This document shows, piece by piece, positions 15,714 through 22,491 of a DNA stretch of 40,043 nt; the first letter of the stretch is position 1; every line of letters begins with the position of its first letter. The position numbers and the translations under genes are program-made. The notes beneath the pieces were generated by a model. That model saw only the letters and a list, made by a program, of their open reading frames with translations. It made no database searches and was not told where the DNA came from. The stretch spans positions 1-40,043 of the forward strand of contig JAGXTJ010000024.1 of assembly GCA_018333655.1 (NCBI GenBank), given 5' to 3'. This DNA is from Bacillota bacterium. Its GTDB lineage: Bacteria; Bacillota; UBA994.

Positions 15714-15745
15714 ATGGGTGACGAAAGTTAAAGGGAGGGTGACTA

Positions 15746-16171
15746 ATGAAAAAAACAGCTACGGAATTAGCGCGCGAGCACTACCAAAACGGGTACAACT
15801 GCGCCGAGGCGATTTGGCTTGGTCTAAATGACGACTTGCCAGTAGAACAAAAAGCGCTGGGGTTAAAACTGGCCTCCGGCTTTGGCGGCGGCATGGGCTG
15901 TGGTGGGCTCTGCGGCGGGGCAGCGGGGGCCGTTATGGCCATCGGCCGCTTTTACGGGCGCGAGCTAGGCGGCCCGCGCAAAGAAGACGCCAAGCTTCTA
16001 GCCAAAGAACTAATCTCCGCCATCGAGAGCAAGTATGGCTCCGCCGCCTGCTCCGACCTTAAGCCCGAGACAGACGACTACCGTAAGCGCTGCGTAGAGT
16101 ACGTCGCCTTCTGCGCCGACAAAGCCATCGAGCTCATGGATAGAGGAGTAGTAGACGAAGGCTGTGGCTGA
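15746..16171 (+). CDS. C_GCAxxG_C_C family (cysteine-rich) protein
   Basis: The 141 residues carry the family pattern of spaced cysteines: C19 in GYNCAEA, the glycine-rich GMGCGGLCGGAAG with C52 and C56, then C102, C116, C123 and C140. The family is widespread in anaerobes, often near redox genes, and presumably binds a metal or cofactor, but its function is not established. The ATG follows AAAGGGAGGGTG. It is 32 bases downstream of murB. Confidence 0.85.
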   Translation: MKKTATELAREHYQNGYNCAEAIWLGLNDDLPVEQKALGLKLASGFGGGMGCGGLCGGAAGAVMAIGRFYGRELGGPRKEDAKLLAKELISAIESKYGSAACSDLKPETDDYRKRCVEYVAFCADKAIELMDRGVVDEGCG

Positions 16172-16177
16172 GAGTAG

Positions 16178-16206
16178 CTCTTGTGCGCGGAGCGCAAGGA
16201 CAAGAG
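16178..16206 (+). terminator. Hairpin after the cysteine-rich protein gene
   Basis: CTCTTG-TGCGC pairs with GCGCA-(AGGA)-CAAGAG. There is no T run, and the right arm merges into the heptamer array. Its CTCTTGT...ACAAGAG ends match those of the 52-bp repeats at 6385 and 8254. Confidence 0.4.
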
Positions 16207-16270
16207 GCAAGAGGCAGGAAATAGGAAGCAAGAAATCAGAAGCAGGAAATAGGAGGCAAGAGGCAGGAAG
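16201..16270. repeat. Degenerate 7-bp tandem array (CAAGAGG), 10 units
   Basis: Ten in-phase units: CAAGAGG twice, CAGGAAA, TAGGAAG, CAAGAAA, TCAGAAG, CAGGAAA, TAGGAGG, CAAGAGG, CAGGAAG. This is the reverse-complement orientation of the array at 644-734. Confidence 0.8.
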
Positions 16271-16283
16271 GTCATTAACGAGA

Positions 16284-16306
16284 AAGCTGCCCCGATGGGG
16301 CAGCTT
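16284..16306 (-). terminator. Terminator for tRNA-Pro (minus strand)
   Basis: AAGCTGCCCC (16284-16293) and GGGGCAGCTT (16297-16306) form a perfect 10-bp stem with a 3-base loop. On the minus strand it is followed by TCTCG. It lies 11 bases beyond the tRNA 3' end. Confidence 0.75.
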
Positions 16307-16316
16307 GCAAAAAGCA

Positions 16317-16393
16317 TGGTCGGGGCGACACGATTTGAACGTGCGGCCTCACGGTCCCGAACCGTGCGCTCTACCAAACTGAGCCACGCCCCG
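16317..16393 (-). tRNA. tRNA-Pro (anticodon CGG)
   Basis: The 77-nt gene folds as a standard cloverleaf. The acceptor arms CGGGGCG / CGCCCCG are followed by discriminator A and an encoded CCA. The D arm starts TGGCTCAG, the anticodon stem CACGG/CCGTG holds loop TTCGGGA (anticodon CGG), and the T arm contains GTTCAAATC. C1-G72 is typical of tRNA-Pro. It has its own promoter and terminator on the minus strand. Confidence 0.95.
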
Positions 16394-16409
16394 CTACAAT
16401 TACTGCTTG

Positions 16410-16437
16410 ATTATAGCATACCGCAAAAAAAAGGCAA
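16410..16437 (-). promoter_or_regulatory. Promoter for tRNA-Pro
   Basis: On the minus strand TTGCCT (complement of 16432-16437), a 16-base spacer and a perfect TATAAT (complement of 16410-16415) lie 16 bases before the tRNA 5' end. Confidence 0.7.
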
Positions 16438-16514
16438 ACTTGTGCCCTGCGCAGGCAGGATTTAGTCCTGCCACCCGCCAATTTACTACCAACATCTTTT
16501 GGGAGGCGAAGGCG

Positions 16515-16679
16515 TTGTTCCACAAGCGGTGTGCGCATTGTAATGGTTTGTCTTTTTCGGCCTCGTCGCAAGGCATGTGGCTGTGCCCCTACTGCGGGGA
16601 AGATATAACGGAGACCGCGGCGGTGCTCGGGCAACCCTTGTGCATGACTGCCAAGCGGGAGGACAAGCAAGGCGAGTAG
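16515..16679 (+). CDS. Small zinc-ribbon protein
   Basis: A 54-residue product, MFHKRCAHCNGLSFSASSQG then MWLCPYCGED, has two CxxC knuckles (C6/C9 and C24/C27) that would bind one zinc. The start is TTG at 16515, 8 bases after GGGAGG (16501-16506); the frame is open further upstream but without a ribosome site. No function is known. It sits alone between the divergent tRNA and a terminator before dus. The motif is clear, so I believe it is real, but the gene is small. Confidence 0.6.
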   Translation: MFHKRCAHCNGLSFSASSQGMWLCPYCGEDITETAAVLGQPLCMTAKREDKQGE

Positions 16680-16697
16680 TGGCACGCTAAACTCTGG

Positions 16698-16717
16698 GGG
16701 GCGGTAGCCCCTTTTTT
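16698..16717 (+). terminator. Terminator between the zinc-ribbon gene and dus
   Basis: GGGGC (16698-16702), GGTA loop, GCCCC (16707-16711), then six Ts. A second small hairpin CTTTTTT/AAAAAAG follows and overlaps the dus ribosome site. Confidence 0.75.
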
Positions 16718-16737
16718 GTGCAAAAAAGGAGAGAACC

Positions 16738-17697
16738 ATGCAAATTAAAGAAATCACCCTCGCACCACCCCTTATCGCCGCGCCTCTGGCGGGCATTACC
16801 GACCTACCCTGCCGCCTCATCGCCCGCGAGTACGGCGCCGCCTATGTCGTGAGCGAAATGGTGAGCAGCAAGGGCCTTATCTACGACCAAGCCAAAACGT
16901 GGGAGCTTCTCGCCCTTGACCCTCGCGAGCAACCCGTGGCGGTGCAGCTCTTTGGCAATGACCCCGGCGAAATGGCGCGCGCCGCCTACCTCGTAGCCGA
17001 GAAAACAGCCGCCTGCGCTATCGACATCAACATGGGCTGCCCCACCCCTAAAATAACAAAAAACGGGGCGGGTGCCGCCCTTATGCTAGAGCAAGCACTC
17101 GCCGCCGAAATAGTGCGGCAAATGGTCGCCGCCGTTTCTCTACCCATTACCGTCAAGACCCGCAAGGGATGGGACGACGAGCAGGTCAACGCCGTAGACT
17201 TTGCCCGCGCTATCGAGCAGGCAGGGGCTGCCGCCATCACCATACATGGGCGCACGCGCGAGCAGTTTTACAGTGGCAAGGCCGACTGGGGCATTATCGC
17301 CGCCGTAAAAAAAGCGGTGCGCATCCCCGTCATTGGCAATGGCGACATTGCCTCCCCCGCGGACGCGCACCGTATGATGGAGCAAACTCATTGCGACGGC
17401 GTCATGGTCGGGCGCGCCGCCCTAGGCAACCCCTACCTCTACCGCGATATCGCTCGCTCCTTCGCCGGCCTTGTGCCACTCCCTGCGCCAAGCAGCAGCG
17501 AAAGAGTAGCTCTCGCTCTGCGTCACCTAGAGCTAGCTGTCGCCCACAAAGGCGAGTATAGGGCGCTACGCGAAATGCGGCCCCACTTGGCGTGGTACTG
17601 CCGCGGGCTGCCAAGCGCCGCGCGCCTCAGGCAGCAAATCAATGTGGCAGAGAGCTTGGCTACTGTTAGGCAACTACTCCTCGCCTTTACCACCTAG
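16738..17697 (+). CDS. dusB: tRNA-dihydrouridine synthase
   Basis: A FMN enzyme that reduces specific uridines in tRNA D-loops. The 319-residue TIM barrel contains APLAGITDLPCR, AVQLFGNDP, the catalytic cysteine C101 in DINMGCPTPK, VKTRKGWDD, ITIHGRTREQFYSGKADW, IGNGDI and GVMVGRAALGNPYLY. DusB is the usual single paralogue in Bacillota; which positions it modifies cannot be told from sequence. It converges with the S41 protease gene, with only three bases between their stop codons and no terminator between them. Confidence 0.94.
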   Translation: MQIKEITLAPPLIAAPLAGITDLPCRLIAREYGAAYVVSEMVSSKGLIYDQAKTWELLALDPREQPVAVQLFGNDPGEMARAAYLVAEKTAACAIDINMGCPTPKITKNGAGAALMLEQALAAEIVRQMVAAVSLPITVKTRKGWDDEQVNAVDFARAIEQAGAAAITIHGRTREQFYSGKADWGIIAAVKKAVRIPVIGNGDIASPADAHRMMEQTHCDGVMVGRAALGNPYLYRDIARSFAGLVPLPAPSSSERVALALRHLELAVAHKGEYRALREMRPHLAWYCRGLPSAARLRQQINVAESLATVRQLLLAFTT

Positions 17698-17700
17698 CCA

Positions 17701-19074
17701 TTACCGCATGCGCCCCCGTAAGTTCGTAAGCCCCGCCTCAAGCTGGGCATCGCGCCACACCGGCGGCTGTACGAGGCGCAAGTTTACCTGTTCTAGTAGC
17801 TCTCTACTGGCCAAGCCGTCGCGGTAGAGGCCAAAGTGCTGCTGAAAACGCATTACAGCCTGCCTAGTGGCGGCAGTATAGAGGTCATTTTGTGGCCCCT
17901 CGTAAAAGCCCAGTGCGGCAAGCGCACGGTGTAGCTTAGTAACCTCCGCATGCCTTTGCCCTAGCACCAGTTCGCGCTCCGCCGTCAGTAGCTCCGCCTT
18001 GGGGGCAGCAATTTCGGGCGCTGCTGGGGCAACCACAATACTCGGGGTAATGCCGTTATTATTTATCTCGTGGCCACTAGGCGTCAGGTAGCCCACTACG
18101 GTAAGCCTAACAGCGCCGACTCGCGCCCCTAGGTCGTAAATGCTCTGCGCCACACCCTTGCCAAAGGTCTTTGTCCCCACCAGCACTCCGCTTTTGCTAT
18201 CTTGTATCGCCCCCGCCAGTATCTCTGCCGCCGAGGCGGTGCGCTCATCGACTAAGACTACGAGCGGCACTCTTGGCCCTGGCCCGGGCGACTGTACCGT
18301 TTCGCGCTGCCCGCCGCGGTAGACGATTACCGCCATGGGGCCAGCCCGCACAAAGTGCGGTGCCACTTGCATCATGCTCTGCAGCAGGCCGCCGCGGTTG
18401 CCGCGCAAATCTAGCACTAGCCCCCGTGCCCCACTAAGATCCGCCATCGCTTCGCGTATGTCCGCATCTAAGGCCGACCCGAAGCTATCCATGCGTATGT
18501 AGCCAATTTGCCCCTCGAGCATGCGCCACTCGGCAGATGGCGCCACCACATGGCCACGCTTTATGCTCACCGTCTGCAGGGTGTTGACATGGTTGCGGTA
18601 AAACGAAATAGACACGTCAGTGCCCACCTCGCCGCGTATCTGTGCCGACAGCTGCTCTAGAGTCAAGTGTCGCACATCGACCGCGCCGACAAAGAGAATA
18701 ATATCACCAGCGCGTAGCCCTGCTCCGGCCGCCGGGCTGCCGCGAAACACTTGGGTAATGCGCGCGCCATCAGGCGTAATCTCTAGGCGCACCCCTATAC
18801 CGGCGAATGACCCAGTCACCTGCTGCATAAACTGCGTATGCTCGGCCGGCGGTAAAAAGTTAGAATAGGGGTCATCTAAAGCGGCCATAATGCCGTCAAT
18901 GGCGCCACGAATTAACACCTGGGGCGACACCTCGCGCCAGAAGTTCTGCTGCACTAGCCTTAGTACCTCAATCACCACCTGGTAGGCGTCGTCGGCGCGT
19001 GCCACGGGGGTAACCCAAGCGAGCGTCAACATGGCGGTCAGTAGAACCGCCGCAAGTACCTTTTTCACCTTCAT
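17701..19074 (-). CDS. S41 family C-terminal processing peptidase with PDZ and peptidoglycan-binding domains
   Basis: A secreted serine protease of the CtpA/CtpB type. The 457 residues have a signal peptide (MKVKKVLAAVLLTAML, cleavage near ARA-DD), an N-terminal helical region with DDPYSNFLPP, a PDZ domain at about 90-170, and the S41 core. The Ser-Lys dyad is S281 (ERTASAAEI) and K306 (TKTFGKG). A peptidoglycan-binding domain 1 follows at about 370-430 (VTKLHRALAALGFYEG, TRQAVMRFQQHFG). It starts at ATG behind GGGAGGA. CtpB-type proteases cut cell-surface or sporulation proteins; the substrate is unknown here. Its plus-strand neighbour dus ends three bases away. Confidence 0.94.
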   Translation of the reverse strand: MKVKKVLAAVLLTAMLTLAWVTPVARADDAYQVVIEVLRLVQQNFWREVSPQVLIRGAIDGIMAALDDPYSNFLPPAEHTQFMQQVTGSFAGIGVRLEITPDGARITQVFRGSPAAGAGLRAGDIILFVGAVDVRHLTLEQLSAQIRGEVGTDVSISFYRNHVNTLQTVSIKRGHVVAPSAEWRMLEGQIGYIRMDSFGSALDADIREAMADLSGARGLVLDLRGNRGGLLQSMMQVAPHFVRAGPMAVIVYRGGQRETVQSPGPGPRVPLVVLVDERTASAAEILAGAIQDSKSGVLVGTKTFGKGVAQSIYDLGARVGAVRLTVVGYLTPSGHEINNNGITPSIVVAPAAPEIAAPKAELLTAERELVLGQRHAEVTKLHRALAALGFYEGPQNDLYTAATRQAVMRFQQHFGLYRDGLASRELLEQVNLRLVQPPVWRDAQLEAGLTNLRGRMR

Positions 19075-19231
19075 TAAAATTCCTCCCGGCCAGTAGACTT
19101 CATATCTGTAACTACTTCGCCCCCGCGACGCAAACTCCTTGTCGCACTTGGTAGGGTAGGCCCTATCCCTGCGTCCCTAAGTGAACAAAAAAATAGAGCC
19201 ACATCGTAATTTCTCACAATGCCGCTCCGCA

Positions 19232-19256
19232 AAAGTGGAGAACCCACTTTTTTTAC
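19232..19256. terminator. Terminator downstream of rloAB
   Basis: AAAGTGG (19232-19238) and CCACTTT (19244-19250) form a 7-bp stem with T/A runs on both sides, so it could stop transcription either way. It most likely ends the minus-strand rloAB transcript. Nearer the rloB stop is another inverted repeat, CTAGCAG (19314-19320) / CTGCTAG (19336-19342). The rest of 19075-19342 shows no gene. Confidence 0.65.
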
Positions 19257-19342
19257 GTACCCTAATTTTAAGTTACAGAAAACCAGTTGTCAATAAACCA
19301 CAGCCCGATTCGACTAGCAGCAGTCTACGTCCCTACTGCTAG

Positions 19343-19942
19343 TTAACTTCTGTTAGTCCATTTAAGCAGTTCCTCGACTAGTTTAAAAACAGTAGTATAG
19401 GACTCACACTTTGACGGTGCCAAGTTTTTTCTCTTGTGGCATTCGTAGCCAATACGTGCATTCTTAATGGCAGTTGTTGTTTTGGGTTTCAGTGTCTTGT
19501 ATAGCTTTGGGTCAGTCTTGACGTATGTGCGGCCAAGCAGATTGTTGAGTTCCCGTGCATAGTTATTGCGATGGAGCGCTCCATCCTGACGCCGAAAGTG
19601 CAAAATGAACCACAGTTCGAAGGCTTGGTTTGAGGACGCTACGCGCACGTCTTCTTTTTGCGCGAGTTTTATTGCTTCGTCAAAATTATGGAATTCGTCC
19701 CTGTCAAACACACACCAAACCTGAATGTATTGCCCTAGTGACTTCTCTTGCAGTGCCCGGTGCACGATATTGATGGGACTTCGGTTGTCCACTACAGTGC
19801 GTACCTTCACAGTACCGAGGTCAATCTTGAATTTGCTGAAGTAGGTGCTTTCAGTTTCCCCCGCGCAGACAACCAATATAACATTGTTTTGCTGTCTAGG
19901 CGGTCGAGCTCCCCTTCGATAATTCGTCGCTCGTCTACTCAT
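19343..19942 (-). CDS. rloB: RloB-like protein (TOPRIM-like fold; AbiL/RloAB defence pair)
   Basis: The 199 residues show the RloB domain: VVCAGETESTYF (E29, E31), the acidic triad in VFDRDEF (D80, D82, E83), and SNQAFELWFILHF. The E / DxDE arrangement is that of TOPRIM-like nucleases. RloB forms a two-gene unit with the ATPase RloA; such pairs are known from type I restriction loci and, as I recall, from lactococcal AbiL (AbiLi/AbiLii). The start overlaps the end of rloA by 8 bases (ATGAGTAG), so expression is coupled. All motifs are intact. Function as an anti-phage effector is inference from family. Confidence 0.88.
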   Translation of the reverse strand: MSRRATNYRRGARPPRQQNNVILVVCAGETESTYFSKFKIDLGTVKVRTVVDNRSPINIVHRALQEKSLGQYIQVWCVFDRDEFHNFDEAIKLAQKEDVRVASSNQAFELWFILHFRRQDGALHRNNYARELNNLLGRTYVKTDPKLYKTLKPKTTTAIKNARIGYECHKRKNLAPSKCESYTTVFKLVEELLKWTNRS

Positions 19943-21182
19943 ACGCTGCGTTACGTTCTAGCCTAGGAATGGCTCCAAAGACGCCTAGTAGATATTTCTT
20001 TCTAAAGAGGTCATCCTTCCGGATGTCGGCGAAGTCATGTAGGGAGTAGAGTTCGCTTTCTCCGCGCTGATTCTTCTGCACAAACCATACTTGGTCGCGT
20101 CTGATGTCCTCATCTAGCAAAAGGACATCATGCGTGTTGCAGATGAGCTGGGCGGTTGATAGGTTAATGTCAAGGGAATGGAAGAGGTTGAGAATGAATC
20201 GTGTCAGGCTTGGGTGCAGCCTAGCGCCGAGTTCATCGATGATTACTAGCCTGCCTTCTTGCAGGCCTCTCAGAACAGGCCCGAGCATTTCGAAGAGGGC
20301 GAGTGTGCCTGCTGACTGGTACTCATCGAAGGGGAGGTCAACCGAGGCAACTCTTTCATTTTTGGCGCTGTACAAAGCGTGCCTTGTCTTAAGGTCAACT
20401 TCTCGGGTTTTCCTAATTCGTGTGAGACTAAAATCATCCCCAAGGTGGACAGTTTCTTCTTGAGAGTCAGTGTCAGTTATGCGAAATAGCACATTCTCTA
20501 TGCCCGTGTCTGCCTGTTGAAGATGCTTTAGGACAGCGCGCATGTTTTGTTCGCTATCTCCCATATATTTGAATGTTTCCACCGGAGAAGATTGAGGGGT
20601 CAAGATCTGCACCGACTCAAGCCACTGCATAACATCCTTGGCGACCTTGTTGTTGAAGAGAGCCGCTACCGTAACAAAAAGCGCGTCTTCTCGCGTGTGA
20701 TCTTTGATGGTTTCAAGTGCCTTGAGCGGTCCTCTAAGTTCTATTGTCGACCATGATGGCCCGCTGCGTTCAAAGAGCAAGCTTTCACGCTTCTCCTTTC
20801 TGTAGAGCCATTCTCCGTCCACCCGACCGCCAAGCAACTGAAAACCATACCTGTACAGTGTTGTTCCAGTGATGAAAGATATCTCAAACACGATGGGACT
20901 TTTTTCACTGTCTTGTGTAAATTTAAAGCCCTCCGCCTGCGCGGCCAGGCCCTTAACAGAAACCGAGTGCAATACCATCTGGCGCATGAACCACATAACC
21001 TTCAAAAGGTTGCTCTTTCCCGCTGCATTTGCTCCGTATACTAAAGAGCTTTTCAGGAGTCTCCCGTGGGGGTTATCTATGGTGTGTGTCTCCGCATGCT
21101 CCCCTATGGCAGAAGCCTGCATACTTAGCACGCAACTGCTCCGAAAAGATGCATAATTCTCGCAGGTAAATCCAACTAACAT
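19935..21182 (-). CDS. rloA: RloA-like AAA/ABC-type ATPase (AbiL/RloAB defence pair)
   Basis: The 415-residue ATPase has Walker A GANAAGKS at 50-57, a SAGTLALFEML signature near 290, Walker B LVIIDE at 312-317 and the H-loop NTHD at 349-352. The N-terminus MLVGFTCENYASFR is typical of the overcoming-lysogenisation-defect/AAA_15-21 group. It is the first gene of the minus-strand pair with rloB, with AAGGAG ahead of its ATG and a well-formed promoter. It likely senses or powers the response carried out by RloB. Family call secure; defence role inferred. Confidence 0.9.
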   Translation of the reverse strand: MLVGFTCENYASFRSSCVLSMQASAIGEHAETHTIDNPHGRLLKSSLVYGANAAGKSNLLKVMWFMRQMVLHSVSVKGLAAQAEGFKFTQDSEKSPIVFEISFITGTTLYRYGFQLLGGRVDGEWLYRKEKRESLLFERSGPSWSTIELRGPLKALETIKDHTREDALFVTVAALFNNKVAKDVMQWLESVQILTPQSSPVETFKYMGDSEQNMRAVLKHLQQADTGIENVLFRITDTDSQEETVHLGDDFSLTRIRKTREVDLKTRHALYSAKNERVASVDLPFDEYQSAGTLALFEMLGPVLRGLQEGRLVIIDELGARLHPSLTRFILNLFHSLDINLSTAQLICNTHDVLLLDEDIRRDQVWFVQKNQRGESELYSLHDFADIRKDDLFRKKYLLGVFGAIPRLERNAAYE

Positions 21183-21216
21183 ATTGACAGCTCCTTCAAT
21201 CAGCGATTATGCTTCG

Positions 21217-21245
21217 AATATAGCATTAGTATGCCCAATTATCAA
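21217..21245 (-). promoter_or_regulatory. Promoter of rloAB
   Basis: On the minus strand TTGATA (complement of 21240-21245), exactly 17 bases, then TATATT (complement of 21217-21222), about 35 bases before the rloA start. Confidence 0.7.
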
Positions 21246-21375
21246 CACTTAATGCCTAAATTCGCGAAATTTCTGCGAATATGCCCCGTAAGAATGCTCG
21301 TCCGCTAGGGCTGGAGCCTAACGCTTTTGCCAAGCCAGCAAGACGCTCGGGGAGGGCAGTAAATGCATGGAGTAT

Positions 21376-21702
21376 TTAGGTGGCGAGGCTGTGTAAAAAG
21401 GCCTGTACATCCCTGGCGTACAACGTACGGAGTTTGACCGCATCTTCCCAGACAATTCGTACCTTTCGCTCATCTAGGTCATAGGAGTAGGCGCGCTGGA
21501 AAAAATGCCTGAAAGAGCGCAGATTGTCCAGTAAGGTGAAGCTATCCTGAGACAAGAGGGCGGGTCTTACGCCTTCTATCGTGTAGGTCATCCTTTTGAG
21601 CAGTTCGGCGTGATAACGCGTCTTGTGGTCGATATTGTTTTCAAAGGAGACAGCTACCGTCTTAAAGAGTCGTTGAACTCCTTTTCCACGGTATCCCTTC
21701 CT
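21376..21702 (-). pseudogene. HepT-like HEPN toxin, truncated or reached only by frameshift
   Basis: The frame reads VQRLFKTVAVSFENNIDHKT, then RYHAELLKRM, LRSFRHFFQRAYSYDLDERK and FLHSLAT. This matches the C-terminal two thirds of HepT-like HEPN ribonuclease toxins. About 40 N-terminal residues are missing. No ATG, GTG or TTG occurs before 21591, well inside the domain. The RHxxRH motif I expect reads RHFFQR, losing the catalytic-type His. The frame overlaps the end of the antitoxin-like gene by 41 bases in the +1 frame, and the upstream gene ends CTT-TAA-G. Either this is a deletion remnant or the two are joined by a +1 shift. Confidence 0.6.
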
Positions 21703-22021
21703 TTACTATTGTACTAGCTAGGCGATGTCCCTCTAGCTGCACGACGTCGACTTCATCTTTGCCGACTTCTCGTGAGAGAAAAGCCGCAGCTGCAAAAAAG
21801 TCTTTGTCCTGCAGCCCTGCGAAGGCTATATCTAAATCCGAAAGTTCGTCAAAGCCCTCCGGCCTGGCGACAGAGCCAAATACATAGGCTTGCTCAAACT
21901 GAATTAACCGGGACAGTTTATCGAGGGCTTTCATGGCATCGTCTAGCAATTGCGTGCGAAGTTGCTCCCGCTCTTGCTTTTTCTTAGCACGTGCGCTGTC
22001 TAGAATATGGGTTGACCACAT
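21662..22021 (-). CDS. MNT-type nucleotidyltransferase (antitoxin of a MNT-HepT pair)
   Basis: The 119 residues contain the minimal nucleotidyltransferase core: FGSVARPEGFDELSDLDIAF (G-S and D-x-D) and the third acidic residue in DEVDVVQLEG. MNT proteins neutralise HEPN-type HepT toxins by AMPylation. An N-terminal coiled helix (ARAKKKQEREQLRTQLLDDA) precedes it. The ATG at 22021 follows GGGGAGG at 9 bases; a longer reading from 22054 lacks a ribosome site. The C-terminus, EGIPWKRSSTTL, is encoded by DNA that also reads into the HepT-like frame. The enzyme looks intact while its partner does not. Confidence 0.8.
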   Translation of the reverse strand: MWSTHILDSARAKKKQEREQLRTQLLDDAMKALDKLSRLIQFEQAYVFGSVARPEGFDELSDLDIAFAGLQDKDFFAAAAFLSREVGKDEVDVVQLEGHRLASTIVKEGIPWKRSSTTL

Positions 22022-22089
22022 AGCAACTCGCCTCCCCGATGCTCTCACTAACAATTATGACGCGAAAACTCTTGCGGGGCAAGCATCCT

Positions 22090-22154
22090 AGCGCTGCTGC
22101 TTGTAGCGCTCTTCTGCCCTAAGTGTATCCAATCGGCCGCGCATTGGCTATAAT
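22090..22154 (+). promoter_or_regulatory. Hairpin and isolated TATAAT upstream of the HicB-like remnant
   Basis: An AGCGCT/AGCGCT inverted repeat (22090-22110) is followed by a perfect TATAAT at 22149-22154. The -35 region at 17 bases (TATCCA) is poor, so promoter activity is uncertain. Confidence 0.3.
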
Positions 22155-22230
22155 ATTGGCAAGAGGATTGTCGTGGCATCAGCAAAGCTAGATTAATGCA
22201 CGGGCCGGCCAGTCATTAGGGGTTTACGCC

Positions 22231-22371
22231 TTGCACAAAAAGGACAGAGTAAACACAGAAGGTGAGAGTGTGGAGGAGATAAGGGTTGCTGTCCGGGACG
22301 CGGTATACTGTCATTTTGAAGACAGAGATAGGCCACGAAAGATTAGCTTGCAGTTTGTGAAACAAGTATAA
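22231..22371 (+). pseudogene. Remnant of a HicB-like antitoxin (C-terminal part)
   Basis: The frame reads NTEGESVEEIRVAVRDAVYC, then HFEDRDRPRKISLQFVKQV and a stop. This resembles the middle of HicB-family proteins (TLEEL...VRDAVRCHF followed by a short basic beta strand). The N-terminal beta strands expected upstream are not recognisable, and no HicA toxin is adjacent. It sits between the MNT gene and murJ. I treat it as a decayed fragment; the identification rests on pattern memory. Confidence 0.4.
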
Positions 22372-22426
22372 ATTTCTAAAGACGTATTGATAAGGGAACT
22401 GTTTTCGTAGCACTAGCTATGGAGCG

Positions 22427-22452
22427 CGGCCACTATAAATGTGGCCGTTTTT
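22427..22452 (+). terminator. Terminator before murJ
   Basis: CGGCCAC (22427-22433) and GTGGCCG (22441-22447) form a perfect 7-bp stem, then five Ts. It separates the toxin-antitoxin patch from murJ. Confidence 0.75.
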
Positions 22453-22491
22453 GTGAGTAGAGGCAGGGTTTTGCTAGAAAGGAGGCAACCT

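Noticed and set aside
16452-16470. Terminator at GGCAGGA/TCCTGCC upstream of the zinc-ribbon gene
   Set aside because: It is a short hairpin without a T run and has no gene upstream on the plus strand; it may be only a small palindrome.
22216-22413. 65-codon minus-strand frame before murJ
   Set aside because: The opposite strand carries the HicB-like remnant, which explains the openness better; no ribosome site or domain.
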